A DNA stretch of 44,663 nucleotides from Alphaproteobacteria bacterium (GTDB lineage: Bacteria > Pseudomonadota > Alphaproteobacteria > M2410), in assembly GCA_006226305.1 (NCBI GenBank), contig SBHG01000204.1, positions 1 through 44,663 of the forward strand. Direction: 5' to 3'. Below the pieces are notes generated by a model. It was not told the origin of the DNA, did no database searches, and was given only the letters and a program-made list of their open reading frames with translations. Shown piece by piece: positions 1-9,015 of this stretch (the first letter of the stretch is position 1; each line of letters begins with the position of its first letter). Position numbers and translations under genes: made by a program.

Positions 1-374
1 CCGCCTTTCCAGCCCCAATAGGCCCAGGTACCTGCCAGCCGGTCAAAAACCTGTTTGGCGCTGCGTTCCGGGCCAAAGCGTTCTTCGGCGGTAAGACCAT
101 TGAGAGCTGTCTCATCCGCGACGGAAGGGCACAGCCATTCCGGCACGCCATCTTCGGGTACCCGGCGGATGGCAGCGGGCACGCCTGCTTTGCGGAAATA
201 CTTCTGAGCGATGATATCGCCGGCCACCTGGCTCCAGTCGGCGGGAATCTCGACATTGTCCAACCGGAACACAATGGAACCATCCGGGTTGCGGATCTCG
301 CTGGTCGTTTCGCGGAATTTCAGGGCGTCATAGGGGGAGGCATCTGAGCCGGTAAAACGACGGGCAATACGCAT
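1..374 (-). CDS. nrdJ: Vitamin B12-dependent (class II) ribonucleotide reductase, N-terminal fragment truncated by window edge
   Basis: Reverse-strand translation from ATG at 374: MRIARRFTGSDASPYDALKFRETTSEIRNPDGSIVFRLDNVEIPADWSQVAGDIIAQKYFRKAGVPA..., typical N-terminus of alphaproteobacterial class II RNR. Open to window edge, so absent from ORF track. Confidence 0.85.
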   Translation of the reverse strand, partial: MRIARRFTGSDASPYDALKFRETTSEIRNPDGSIVFRLDNVEIPADWSQVAGDIIAQKYFRKAGVPAAIRRVPEDGVPEWLCPSVADETALNGLTAEERFGPERSAKQVFDRLAGTWAYWGWKG

Positions 375-608
375 GTCTTAAAGACCTTCTCGCGGTTAGA
401 GTTTCGGTTCGTCTAAAGGGACAACGCCGCCAGGCGCAGAACGCTCATCTTTGAGGGAGCTTCGCCTAACAGATTGAATTTATTGATGAAACGGAGCGTG
501 TTCCCAGTTGGATCCTGATCGACCCCAAGATCTAGTCCTCAAACCCCGACTTCCCCCCAACTGTAGTTTTTTTGCCCGCGGAGTCGCAACAGCTTTTGTG
601 TCGCAGAA

Positions 609-642
609 GGGGGAAATATACAAGATATTGATCTTGACCCCC
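609..642. repeat. Strong inverted repeat/hairpin GGGGG-aaatata-CAAGAT-attg-ATCTTG-a-CCCCC
   Basis: Read directly; inner 16-bp palindrome CAAGATATTGATCTTG at 621-636 with flanking G5/C5 arms. Confidence 0.6.
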
Positions 643-974
643 TCCGACTCGGGTTTCGGCGCGGTTCTGACGCCGCGGCAGGGACAAGCCGGGCGAATGG
701 GGGCTCGGCTTCCCCGCGATTATGACAAGAACAGATTCGTTTTTGGCCTGCGTTAAGAGAACTGAAGGGGGCATCTGAAATGCTGGTCCCCAGGGTCGGG
801 CCTTGAAGGCCACAGCGGCCAAGAAACCGCCGTTTTTTGAGGTTAGAACCACTACCAATGCTGGACCGTAACCATCGAGAATGCCATATTGCGCCGCAAC
901 GAGGTGACTCGGGCGCCCTCAATCGGGCGCACCGGTTCCAACCAATTTCCATGAAGGCTTAGGGCTGAGAAGAA

Positions 975-1376
975 ATGCTTGGGTTTTTGAAGACGATTTT
1001 TACCTGGTGGCACAATGCAACAGTCGGCACCCTTTGGTTCACAAAGCGGCGCGGCGTGCACATCGGCACCGATGAAAATGGCAACAAATACTACGAAGAA
1101 AAAGTGGCCTCCGGCGAAAGCGGCCAAAAGCGCCGCTGGATCATTTACAATGGCACCGTTGAGGCTTCGCGCATCCCGGCCGATTGGCACGGTTGGCTGC
1201 ACTATACCTTTGATGAGCCGCCTACCCAGGCGCCGTTCAAACTCAAGGACTGGGAAAAGCCTCATAAGCCAAACCTGACCGGCACACCGAACGCTTATCA
1301 TCCGGCGGGCAGTTTGTGGAACAAGGGCGCGCGCGCCAAGACCTCAGGCGACTACGAAGCCTGGTCACCGGAATAA
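975..1376 (+). CDS. NADH:ubiquinone oxidoreductase subunit NDUFA12 family protein
   Basis: MLGFLKTIFTWWHNATVGTLWFTKRRGVHIGTDENGNKYYEEK...RRWIIYNGTVEASRIPADWHGWLHYTFDEPPT matches NDUFA12/B17.2 family pattern. Confidence 0.93.
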   Translation: MLGFLKTIFTWWHNATVGTLWFTKRRGVHIGTDENGNKYYEEKVASGESGQKRRWIIYNGTVEASRIPADWHGWLHYTFDEPPTQAPFKLKDWEKPHKPNLTGTPNAYHPAGSLWNKGARAKTSGDYEAWSPE

Positions 1377-1443
1377 ACCGAAGAGGATTTTGAGCGCCGG
1401 GCCGATGGGGGTCGGTCGGCGCTGAAAGCAGCGGGGAAATCTT

Positions 1444-1902
1444 ATGGGCAGCAATATCGTTGAGACACTGGTTGGAACTTTGGTTCTGGTCGTTGCTGGT
1501 TTCTTTTTAACCTATGCCTACCAGACCGCGGATATGAACAATACCGCGGGTGGTTACAAGGTGATCGCTCAGTTTGACCGGGTTGATGGCCTCGTGGTGG
1601 GTGCCGATGTGCGCATGTCTGGCATCAAGATTGGAACTGTTTCCGATCAGGCGCTGGATCAACAGACCTATTACGCCAATGTCACCATGATTATCGACAA
1701 AGAGGTGCTTTTGCCCGAGGACACCTCGGCCAAGATCACCTCCGAAGGTCTGCTTGGTGGCTCCTATATCTCGCTTGAACCCGGCGGCAGCATGGACATG
1801 CTGGGCGAGGGGGGTGAGATTACCATGACCCAGGGCTCAATCGATCTGATGGGGCTGATCGGCAAGGCGATCTTCGCCACGGGCCAGTCGGATTCTGAAT
1901 AG
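1444..1902 (+). CDS. mlaD: Outer membrane lipid asymmetry maintenance protein MlaD (MCE domain)
   Basis: N-terminal TM helix, then MCE motif YKVIAQFDRVDGLVVGADVRMSGIKIGTV and LLGGSYISLEPGG. Confidence 0.92.
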   Translation: MGSNIVETLVGTLVLVVAGFFLTYAYQTADMNNTAGGYKVIAQFDRVDGLVVGADVRMSGIKIGTVSDQALDQQTYYANVTMIIDKEVLLPEDTSAKITSEGLLGGSYISLEPGGSMDMLGEGGEITMTQGSIDLMGLIGKAIFATGQSDSE

Positions 1903-1920
1903 AGGTAGGACGTTTCTAAC

Positions 1921-2697
1921 GTGTCGGTTTTTCAGTCAAAAATCTCCTTGCTTGCGGTCTGGGCTCTAGGGCTCGCGCTGATCGCGGCGCCGGTGATGGC
2001 CCAGGATGAGAGCGACACGGACAGCAATGACGATACCACCATTGCGCCGGATTATTTTGACGAAGACCTTTTTGGCACAAGCGATGCCGGAGACGACGCA
2101 GAAGAAGACACTGATGCGGACGATGAGGATACCGGCACATCAGATGATTTTTTTGACAATCTGAAAATCGGCGGAGAAACCGAAGTCGATGAAGACGAAA
2201 GTTCGATCGGCAAAGAAGACATCGAAGCACTGCCTTCCATCGCCCCTCAGGCCGTCGACAACATTGATTATGCGTCCTATTGGGATACGGCGGTCTTCCG
2301 CGCCCTGGACAAGGTGACAGGTCGCATTTCGGTTGTTGAGGCCCCACTCGAAGTGCCAACGGCTTTTGAGCGCTTTGAGATAGTTGTTCATCAGTGCAAC
2401 AAGCGCCCGCCCGAAGAAACACCCAACACTACTGCTTTTGTGGATGTGGAAGAAAACACATTGGACGGCGAGCGCAAGGATGTCTTCACTGGATGGATGT
2501 TTGCCTCAAGCCCCGGCCTCAACGCGGTTGAGCATCCGGTTTATGATGTCTGGTTGATCGACTGCAAAAGAGTGGCGCCGGTTACGACGGAAGTCGCACC
2601 GGAAATTGAAGAGGCCGATCCGGAGGGGTCAAACCAGGATGAGGCCTCTGGCGACACAGACGGCGAAAACAACACAGACTCAACCCCCTCTGAATGA
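1921..2697 (+). CDS. DUF2155 domain-containing secreted protein with acidic low-complexity regions
   Basis: GTG start; signal peptide; KVTGRISVVEAPLEVPTAFERFEIVVHQCNKRPPEETPNTTAFVDVEE...FTGWMFASSPGLNAVEHPVYDVWLIDC is the DUF2155 signature; acidic tail after it. Confidence 0.9.
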   Translation: MSVFQSKISLLAVWALGLALIAAPVMAQDESDTDSNDDTTIAPDYFDEDLFGTSDAGDDAEEDTDADDEDTGTSDDFFDNLKIGGETEVDEDESSIGKEDIEALPSIAPQAVDNIDYASYWDTAVFRALDKVTGRISVVEAPLEVPTAFERFEIVVHQCNKRPPEETPNTTAFVDVEENTLDGERKDVFTGWMFASSPGLNAVEHPVYDVWLIDCKRVAPVTTEVAPEIEEADPEGSNQDEASGDTDGENNTDSTPSE

Positions 2698-3266
2698 AGG
2701 GCCTGATTGAGACGTTCCTTGTAGTCTGCGCGGGGGATTTCAATCACCCCGAACTGCGCCAGATGCTCCGTTAGGAACTGCGTGTCGAGCAGCTGAAAGC
2801 CAAAGCGGCGCAATATCGCCACAAGAAAGACAAGTCCCGCTTTACTGGCATCGGTCTGGCGCGAAAACATACTCTCGCCAAAAAAGGCGGCTCGAAGAGA
2901 AACCCCATAGAGACCGCCCGCAAGCTCGCCCTCTTTCCAAACTTCAACGGAGTGAGCAAAACCACGCTCAAACAGTTCTGAGTAAAGGGATTCGATGCGC
3001 CCTGAAATCCAGGTAGAGTGCCGTCCGCGTGCAGGCAGGGAACAGGCGTGGATGACCTCGTGAAAAGCCCGGTCAATGGAAAATTGAAATTCATCCCGCC
3101 GGATCCGCCGCGCCAATCGTTTTGGAACATGGAGCGCATCGAGAGGGAGGACGCCGCGAAATTTTGGATCGACCCAGAACACCTCCTTGTCCTCGCGATC
3201 TTCCGCCATGGGGAAGATGCCCTCTGCATAGGCATTCAGCAGCAGGTTTGTGTCGATTTCTGTCAC
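2541..3266 (-). CDS. aat: Leucyl/phenylalanyl-tRNA--protein transferase with extended C-terminus
   Basis: LLNAYAEGIFPMAEDREDKEVFWVDPKFRGVLPL...FGESMFSRQTDASKAGLVFLVAILRRFGFQLLDTQFLTEHLAQFGVIEIPRADY typical of Aat. Confidence 0.95.
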   Translation of the reverse strand: MTEIDTNLLLNAYAEGIFPMAEDREDKEVFWVDPKFRGVLPLDALHVPKRLARRIRRDEFQFSIDRAFHEVIHACSLPARGRHSTWISGRIESLYSELFERGFAHSVEVWKEGELAGGLYGVSLRAAFFGESMFSRQTDASKAGLVFLVAILRRFGFQLLDTQFLTEHLAQFGVIEIPRADYKERLNQALHSEGVESVLFSPSVSPEASSWFDPSGSASSISGATSVVTGATLLQSINQTS

Positions 3267-3290
3267 GTCTGATTTAGAATGCGTCTTCGG

Positions 3291-4634
3291 TTAGGAAGAG
3301 CTCTCCAGATATTTTTCCAGCCAGTTAATACTGTAATCCCCTTTAAGGAACTGTTCGTTTTCGATGAGATCTTCAAACAGCGGGATCGTGGTTTCAATGC
3401 CGGTAATGACAAGTTCATGTAGGGCGCGGTTGAGGCGCTTAATGCATTCTTCGCGACTGGTGCCGTGAATAATCAGCTTTCCGATCAGGCTGTCATAATA
3501 GGGCGGGATTTTGTACCCGGAATAGATGGCCGAATCCATGCGCACGCCAAGGCCGCCCGGCATGTGCATATCCTGGATAGTACCCGGCGACGGGGTAAAG
3601 GTTTTCGGGTTTTCGGCGTTAATGCGGCACTCGATGGCGTGGCCCATAAACACGATATCTTCCTGGGTATAGCCAAGTGGTTCGCCGGCCGCGATGCGGA
3701 TCTGTTCTTCCACCAGATCGAGGCGGGTGATCATCTCGGTAACTGGATGCTCCACCTGCAAACGTGTGTTCATTTCGATGAAATAGAACTCACCGTTTTC
3801 GTACAGAAATTCTACCGTGCCGACGCCCAGATAGCCCAATTTTGAGATTGCGTCAGAAACGACATGACCGATTTTTTCCCGCTCGGCCGGTGTCAGGATC
3901 GGACTTGGCGCTTCTTCCAGAACTTTCTGATGTCGCCTTTGGAGTGAACAGTCCCGCTCCCCCAGATGCACCACGTTCCCGTGCGAATCCGCAATCACCT
4001 GAATTTCAATATGGCGCGGATTGCCGAGGAATTTTTCAAGATAGACTGCATCGTCCCCAAAAGCGGCCTTTGCCTCGGAGCGGGCGCTCGAAAGCGCCGT
4101 TTGCAAATCCGCTGCGGTCGGCGCGACTTTCATGCCGCGTCCACCACCGCCGGCGGCGGCCTTGATCAAAACCGGATAGCCAATTTTCTCGGCAACCTTG
4201 GCCGCTTCCTTGTTGTCAGTGATGCCGCCATCCGATCCCGGAACAACAGGGATCCCCGCATCCATAACCGCTTGCTTGGCGGCGATCTTGTCGCCCATCA
4301 AGCGGATATGTTCCGCCTTGGGGCCAATGAACGTCAGGTTATGCGCTTCGACAATTTCAGCAAATCGGGCGTTTTCAGAAAGAAACCCGTATCCTGGGTG
4401 AACCGCTTCTGCCCCAGTGATTTCACAGGCTGTAATAATCGCCGGGATGTTGAGATAGGACGCTGCCGAAGAGGGTGGTCCGATACAAACACTCTCGTCC
4501 GCCAACCGGACATGCATGGCGTCCGCATCGGCTGTTGAATGCACCGCTACCGTGGAAATGCCCATTTCCTTACAAGCTCGGTGAATTCGAAGCGCGATCT
4601 CTCCGCGGTTGGCGATCAGGATCTTTTCGAACAT
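3291..4634 (-). CDS. accC: Acetyl-CoA carboxylase biotin carboxylase subunit
   Basis: [26 protein letters not shown]...; full-length AccC motifs ([25 protein letters not shown]). Confidence 0.98.
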   Translation of the reverse strand: MFEKILIANRGEIALRIHRACKEMGISTVAVHSTADADAMHVRLADESVCIGPPSSAASYLNIPAIITACEITGAEAVHPGYGFLSENARFAEIVEAHNLTFIGPKAEHIRLMGDKIAAKQAVMDAGIPVVPGSDGGITDNKEAAKVAEKIGYPVLIKAAAGGGGRGMKVAPTAADLQTALSSARSEAKAAFGDDAVYLEKFLGNPRHIEIQVIADSHGNVVHLGERDCSLQRRHQKVLEEAPSPILTPAEREKIGHVVSDAISKLGYLGVGTVEFLYENGEFYFIEMNTRLQVEHPVTEMITRLDLVEEQIRIAAGEPLGYTQEDIVFMGHAIECRINAENPKTFTPSPGTIQDMHMPGGLGVRMDSAIYSGYKIPPYYDSLIGKLIIHGTSREECIKRLNRALHELVITGIETTIPLFEDLIENEQFLKGDYSINWLEKYLESSS

Positions 4635-4650
4635 GTAATGCGACCCCGAT

Positions 4651-5121
4651 CTATTCGATGATCAAAAGCGGCTCGCCAAATTCGATCGGCTGGCCATCTT
4701 CTACGAGGATCTGGGTTACCTTGCCCGCTTTAGGCGCAGGAATGTGGTTCATGGTCTTCATGGCTTCGACGATCAGCACCGTTTCGCCTTCGCTGACGGT
4801 GTCTCCAACACGAACGAAGGGGCGTGCGCCGGGTTCAGGTGCGACATAGATCGTGCCGACCATTGGCGACTTCACCGCGCCAGGGTGGTTGGACGGATCC
4901 GCTTCATTGGTTGCCGGGGCTGTGGCGGCTCCGGCAACAGGGGCGGCCGCCGCAATAGGCGCTGCCGCTACTTGTGTTACACCTGCAAGCTGGCGAGCGA
5001 CGCGCACACGCAGGCCGTCCTGTTCAACTTCGATTTCGGAAAGTTCGGTCTCTTTCAACAGGGTTGCAAGGTCCCGGATAAGGTCCTGGTCGATTTTCGA
5101 ACCGTCTTTGCTGTGGCTCAC
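4651..5121 (-). CDS. accB: Acetyl-CoA carboxylase biotin carboxyl carrier protein
   Basis: Biotinylation motif [13 protein letters not shown] start preceded by AAGGA; upstream of accC in same operon. Confidence 0.97.
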   Translation of the reverse strand: MSHSKDGSKIDQDLIRDLATLLKETELSEIEVEQDGLRVRVARQLAGVTQVAAAPIAAAAPVAGAATAPATNEADPSNHPGAVKSPMVGTIYVAPEPGARPFVRVGDTVSEGETVLIVEAMKTMNHIPAPKAGKVTQILVEDGQPIEFGEPLLIIE

Positions 5122-5153
5122 GTCTGATCCTTATAGGTTAACTTGAAAAGTAA

Positions 5154-5594
5154 TCATGAATTGGCTATCTCCGCGATTGCTTCGATCGCCAGAACATAGC
5201 CTTGAGGTCCCAGTCCGCATATCACACCATCGACCTGATTTGAAAGCGTCGAGTGGTGGCGGAATTCTTCACGTTTGAAGATGTTGGATAGATGAACTTC
5301 AACTTTGGTGCCTTCAAATGTCGCCAGAGCGTCCGGAATAGCATAGGACGAATGGGTATAGGCTGCGGCATTGATGACGAGCCCCACGGCCTTTTCGCGC
5401 GCTTCCTGGATCCAGGTGACCAGTTCGCCTTCCTGATTGGTCTGGCGGAAATCGATCTCAAACCCGAGCCCCGCCGCGGCATCGCGACAAGCCGCTTCAA
5501 TCTCCGCCAGCGTGGTCGCGCCATAGACATCGACTTCGCGTTGCCCCAGAAGGTTCAGATTTGGGCCATTGAGAATAAAAATCGTACCGGCCAT
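5154..5594 (-). CDS. aroQ: Type II 3-dehydroquinate dehydratase
   Basis: IFILNGPNLNLLGQREVDVYG...NQEGELVTWI...VINAAAYTHSSYAIPDAL. Confidence 0.97.
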   Translation of the reverse strand: MAGTIFILNGPNLNLLGQREVDVYGATTLAEIEAACRDAAAGLGFEIDFRQTNQEGELVTWIQEAREKAVGLVINAAAYTHSSYAIPDALATFEGTKVEVHLSNIFKREEFRHHSTLSNQVDGVICGLGPQGYVLAIEAIAEIANS

Positions 5595-5852
5595 GAAGAT
5601 ATTGGTTCCAGGTTGGTCTTTGGTTCAAATCTCAAGATGCGGCGCTCAAGTGGCCCGCGAGTCAAGGGATACGCCCCCCTTATAGCGAAGACCCTTGAAA
5701 AAACAACAAATTCAACCGGCGCTGAGTCACGAAAAAAGGCCAGATTCTGAGCGTTTCAGTCGCTTTCTGCCCGGTTTTTCTTGACCTGAGGCCCAATCAG
5801 ACTATCTCTCGGGCATGCGCAGCGCCCGGAAGTCCAAAGGCAGTTAATTCTG

Positions 5853-6056
5853 ATGATTAGAATCCGTCTAAATGGCGAGGAAAAAGAGATTCCCCAAGGG
5901 TTAAATGTGGCGGCAATGCTTGCCCATTTCGACCTGCCGCGTGCCAAAGTGGCGGTTGAGCGCAATCTGGAGATTGTCCCAAAATCGCAATTTGACGAGG
6001 TCGTCATTTTGGAGGGGGACCGCCTGGAAATCGTTCATTTCATCGGCGGGGGATGA
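5853..6056 (+). CDS. thiS: Sulfur carrier protein ThiS
   Basis: 67-aa ubiquitin-like protein ending FIGGG; directly upstream of thiG. Confidence 0.92.
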   Translation: MIRIRLNGEEKEIPQGLNVAAMLAHFDLPRAKVAVERNLEIVPKSQFDEVVILEGDRLEIVHFIGGG

Positions 6057-6145
6057 ATTTGCCCTTCGCCAGCCTCGGCGCGATGCGCTAAGACTGAGCC
6101 TGGTAACTTTGTTTGAATTTGAATGCCAAAAGGAGCGCAAGCCTG

Positions 6146-6949
6146 ATGAGCCTGGCAGCCGTAGAAACCAAGACTAACGACCAAGAGAACCTTGTCATTG
6201 CTGGGCGGGCTTTCAAGTCGCGCTTGATCATCGGCACCGGTAAATACAAGGACTACGCTGAGAACGCTGCCGCGCTAAAGGCGTCAGGGGCTGAGATCGT
6301 TACCGTCGCGGTGCGCCGGGTTAATCTGACCAACAAGGACGAGCCCATGTTGGTCGATTTCATTGATCCGAACGAGGTGGTTTATCTGCCCAATACCGCT
6401 GGCTGCTTTACCGGTGAGGATGCTGTGCGAACCCTGCGCCTGGCGCGCGAGGCGGGGGGCTGGAATCTGGTCAAGCTGGAAGTCCTGGGCGATCAGAAAA
6501 CGCTCTATCCCAATATGCCCGAGACGCTGCGCGCCGCCGAACTGCTGATCAAGGATGGCTTTGATGTCATGGTTTATTGTTCCGATGATCCCATCATGGC
6601 CAAACTGCTTGAGGACATGGGTTGCGCGGCGATCATGCCACTGGCCGCACCCATTGGGTCAGGACTTGGCATTCAAAACCCGATTGGCATCCGCCTGATC
6701 ATTGAAAACGCCAAGGTGCCGGTCTTGGTCGACGCTGGTGTTGGCACGGCCTCTGATGCGGCAATCGCCATGGAGCTTGGCTGCGACGGCCTTATTGTCA
6801 ATACAGCCATTGCCGAGGCCAAGGATCCGGTCCTAATGGCCAGCGCCATGAAGCACGCGGTGGAAGCCGGACGCCAGGCCTATCTGGCCGGCCGCATGGC
6901 TAAGAAGAAATATGCGGACCCCTCAAGTCCGCTAGCAGGACTGATCTAA
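6146..6949 (+). CDS. thiG: Thiazole synthase
   Basis: [22 protein letters not shown]...[10 protein letters not shown]...[21 protein letters not shown]; start chosen at 6146 because of AAGGAG upstream (ORF opens at 6113). Confidence 0.96.
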   Translation: MSLAAVETKTNDQENLVIAGRAFKSRLIIGTGKYKDYAENAAALKASGAEIVTVAVRRVNLTNKDEPMLVDFIDPNEVVYLPNTAGCFTGEDAVRTLRLAREAGGWNLVKLEVLGDQKTLYPNMPETLRAAELLIKDGFDVMVYCSDDPIMAKLLEDMGCAAIMPLAAPIGSGLGIQNPIGIRLIIENAKVPVLVDAGVGTASDAAIAMELGCDGLIVNTAIAEAKDPVLMASAMKHAVEAGRQAYLAGRMAKKKYADPSSPLAGLI

Positions 6950-6953
6950 AACC

Positions 6954-7805
6954 ATGACTGCGGTTGTCGAACCTCGCACCGTCGATAAGGACTTTCGGTT
7001 CTCTTACGCCGATGCCTGTCACAATTGGTTCGAGCGCAAGGTGATCCGCCTCATAGAGCTTGTCACCGGTCAACCCGAGCTCAAACGCCTCTACGAGGCC
7101 TATGTGGCCGAAGGACATCCCGACAGCGCTTTCTTTTCAGAAGCGCTGGCGCGGTTGCGCATGACAGTCAATGTGTCTGAAGAAAGTCTGAGGCGGATCC
7201 CGAAAGAGGGCCCCCTTGTCATCGTCGCCAATCATCCTTTTGGCGTGCTCGACGGTCTCATTATCGGGCGACTGGCCCAGGAGACCCAGCTCAACTTTCG
7301 GGTGCTGACCCATTCTGCGCTCTGCGCGGTACCGGAAATGACCGACTATCTTTTGCCGGTCGACTTCAGCGAAACCCGCGAAGCCATGCAAACCAACTTG
7401 ACGACGCGATCAGAGTCCCGCCGCATATTGAGAGAGGATGGGTGCATCGTTGTTTTCCCCGGGGGCACGGTTTCGACGGCCCGACATCTCTTTGATTTTA
7501 AGCGGCCGCTTGATCCAGATTGGCAGCCCTTTACATCTCATCTCATTCGCCGGGCCCGGGCAACGGTCCTGCCCATACATTTTGGCGGTCAGAACGGCCG
7601 GCTATTCCAGACCGTATCCCAGTTCTCAACAGCGCTGCGGCAATCGCTTCTCTTCCACGAAGTCCATAAAAAAATGGGAGGGACCGTCGATGTCATTATC
7701 GGCGATCCGCTCCCATATGATGAGCTTAAACAGTTTAATTCGCGCGTAGAACTCGCCACCCACTTACGGTCTTTGACTTACGCGCTTCCGGAGCGATTTA
7801 GTTGA
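6954..7805 (+). CDS. Lysophospholipid acyltransferase (PlsC-like) family protein
   Basis: Acyltransferase motifs VIVANHPFGVLDG, VVFPGGTVSTA, and late VLPIHFGGQN. Confidence 0.85.
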   Translation: MTAVVEPRTVDKDFRFSYADACHNWFERKVIRLIELVTGQPELKRLYEAYVAEGHPDSAFFSEALARLRMTVNVSEESLRRIPKEGPLVIVANHPFGVLDGLIIGRLAQETQLNFRVLTHSALCAVPEMTDYLLPVDFSETREAMQTNLTTRSESRRILREDGCIVVFPGGTVSTARHLFDFKRPLDPDWQPFTSHLIRRARATVLPIHFGGQNGRLFQTVSQFSTALRQSLLFHEVHKKMGGTVDVIIGDPLPYDELKQFNSRVELATHLRSLTYALPERFS

Positions 7806-8121
7806 TGGTGACGGTCGCGCTTTCACCCGCTGCCGTTTCGCCTTCCCAGCTGTCGCCGGAAACTTTGCCATCAGGCAGAACCTGGCAAGACGACTCGCCC
7901 GTGGTACGGGTAAAGCAGATTTCATCGCCGCTTTGCTCCCAAGTACCTTCGATGCCAATGTCGGTGGTATAGGTGCCATCGTCATTCAAGGTGACAGTGT
8001 AAGTTGCGTTCGCTGTCTCAATCGTCATTCCGTTTGCAATGACTTCTTCAAGTGTGCCCGCAAAAGCCGGGGCCGCAAAAAGTACTGAAAGTGAAAATGC
8101 GGCAATGCCGAATTTTTTCAT
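7798..8121 (-). CDS. Small secreted protein of unknown function
   Basis: MKKFGIAAFSLSVLFAAPAFAG signal peptide followed by ~85-aa predicted beta-rich domain with two Cys. Confidence 0.7.
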   Translation of the reverse strand: MKKFGIAAFSLSVLFAAPAFAGTLEEVIANGMTIETANATYTVTLNDDGTYTTDIGIEGTWEQSGDEICFTRTTGESSCQVLPDGKVSGDSWEGETAAGESATVTIN

Positions 8122-8177
8122 GATATCCTCCCAAGAGATTTCAATAATAAAATTTATACGCAGTTACAAAAACACAT

Positions 8178-8972
8178 TCACCCGGATTGCGCGCTGGACG
8201 CCTCCGTGCGCGCCTGACCGATCGCCCGGTACAAGGTTTCCTGATCCAGATATCCGTAGAACAACTTGTCGTTAATGACGAAAGATGGGGTTCCGTTGAT
8301 GCCAAGTTCGTGCGCCAGATCTCGGTTGTGGTCAATCAGGGATGCAATGATCGGGTCATTCATGTCCTCATGCATTTTGGTGACGTTTATGCCGACGCTT
8401 TTCGCAATCGCGTCGATCCGGTCGAGGGTGAGTTTGCCGGAGGCGGCCATGAGCGCCTGGTGAAATTCTGTATATTTGCCCTGGCGTTGCGAAGCGAGAG
8501 CGGCCTGCGAGGCTAGGATGGAGTTTTCGCCCAACACAGGATATTCCTTCAAAACAAGACGAAGGTTTTTGTCCGCTTCGACCGCGCTCATCAGGCTTGC
8601 AAAATTCTTTTTGCAGTACCCGCAGTGATAATCAAAAAACTCAACAACGGTAACATCCCCTTCAGGGTTGCCAAACACGGTGCCGGGCAGGGCGGCGTAG
8701 ATGAGCTCATTATTATCAACGACGGCTTTGGCAACGCGCGCCTGTTCGGCAGCTTCCTCACGTGCTTGTAATACCTCTACCGCTTCAATGATGATTTCGG
8801 GCTTTCTCATCAGATATTCGTAGATCACCTGTTCAATGGCTTGAACCTGATTTTCATCAAACTCAGACTGTTGTTTGTCTTCCGACCATGCCAGCGAGCC
8901 AAGCCCAAGTCCCGCGGCAACAACAACCGCGCCAAGGGTGAAGGAAAGAATGTGAGGTCCAGTGATTTTCAT
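8178..8972 (-). CDS. DsbA family (thioredoxin-fold) thiol-disulfide protein
   Basis: VVEFFDYHCGYCKKNFASLMSAVEADKNLRLVLKEYPVLG...GINGTPSFVINDKLFYGYL. Start placed at MKITGPHILSF (8972); the longer ORF to 9119 overlaps the neighbouring gene. Confidence 0.92.
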   Translation of the reverse strand: MKITGPHILSFTLGAVVVAAGLGLGSLAWSEDKQQSEFDENQVQAIEQVIYEYLMRKPEIIIEAVEVLQAREEAAEQARVAKAVVDNNELIYAALPGTVFGNPEGDVTVVEFFDYHCGYCKKNFASLMSAVEADKNLRLVLKEYPVLGENSILASQAALASQRQGKYTEFHQALMAASGKLTLDRIDAIAKSVGINVTKMHEDMNDPIIASLIDHNRDLAHELGINGTPSFVINDKLFYGYLDQETLYRAIGQARTEASSAQSG

Positions 8973-9015
8973 AGTCGGATAGCTTTCTCTTATATCCTGT
9001 CTGGTGAGAGGGTGG

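Noticed and set aside
375-620. Possible cobalamin riboswitch upstream of the B12-dependent RNR
   Set aside because: No B12-box-like sequence recognised on the minus strand upstream of the start.
532-952. Overlapping minus-strand ORFs of 108 and 137 aa upstream of NDUFA12
   Set aside because: No RBS or family resemblance, mutually overlapping in different frames, and overlap hairpin-rich intergenic sequence.
5700-5852. Possible TPP riboswitch ahead of thiS-thiG
   Set aside because: The conserved thi-box elements (CUGAGA and the ACCUGAUC-type segment) are not present in a TPP-aptamer arrangement; only a TTGACC-16-TATCTC promoter-like pair is visible.
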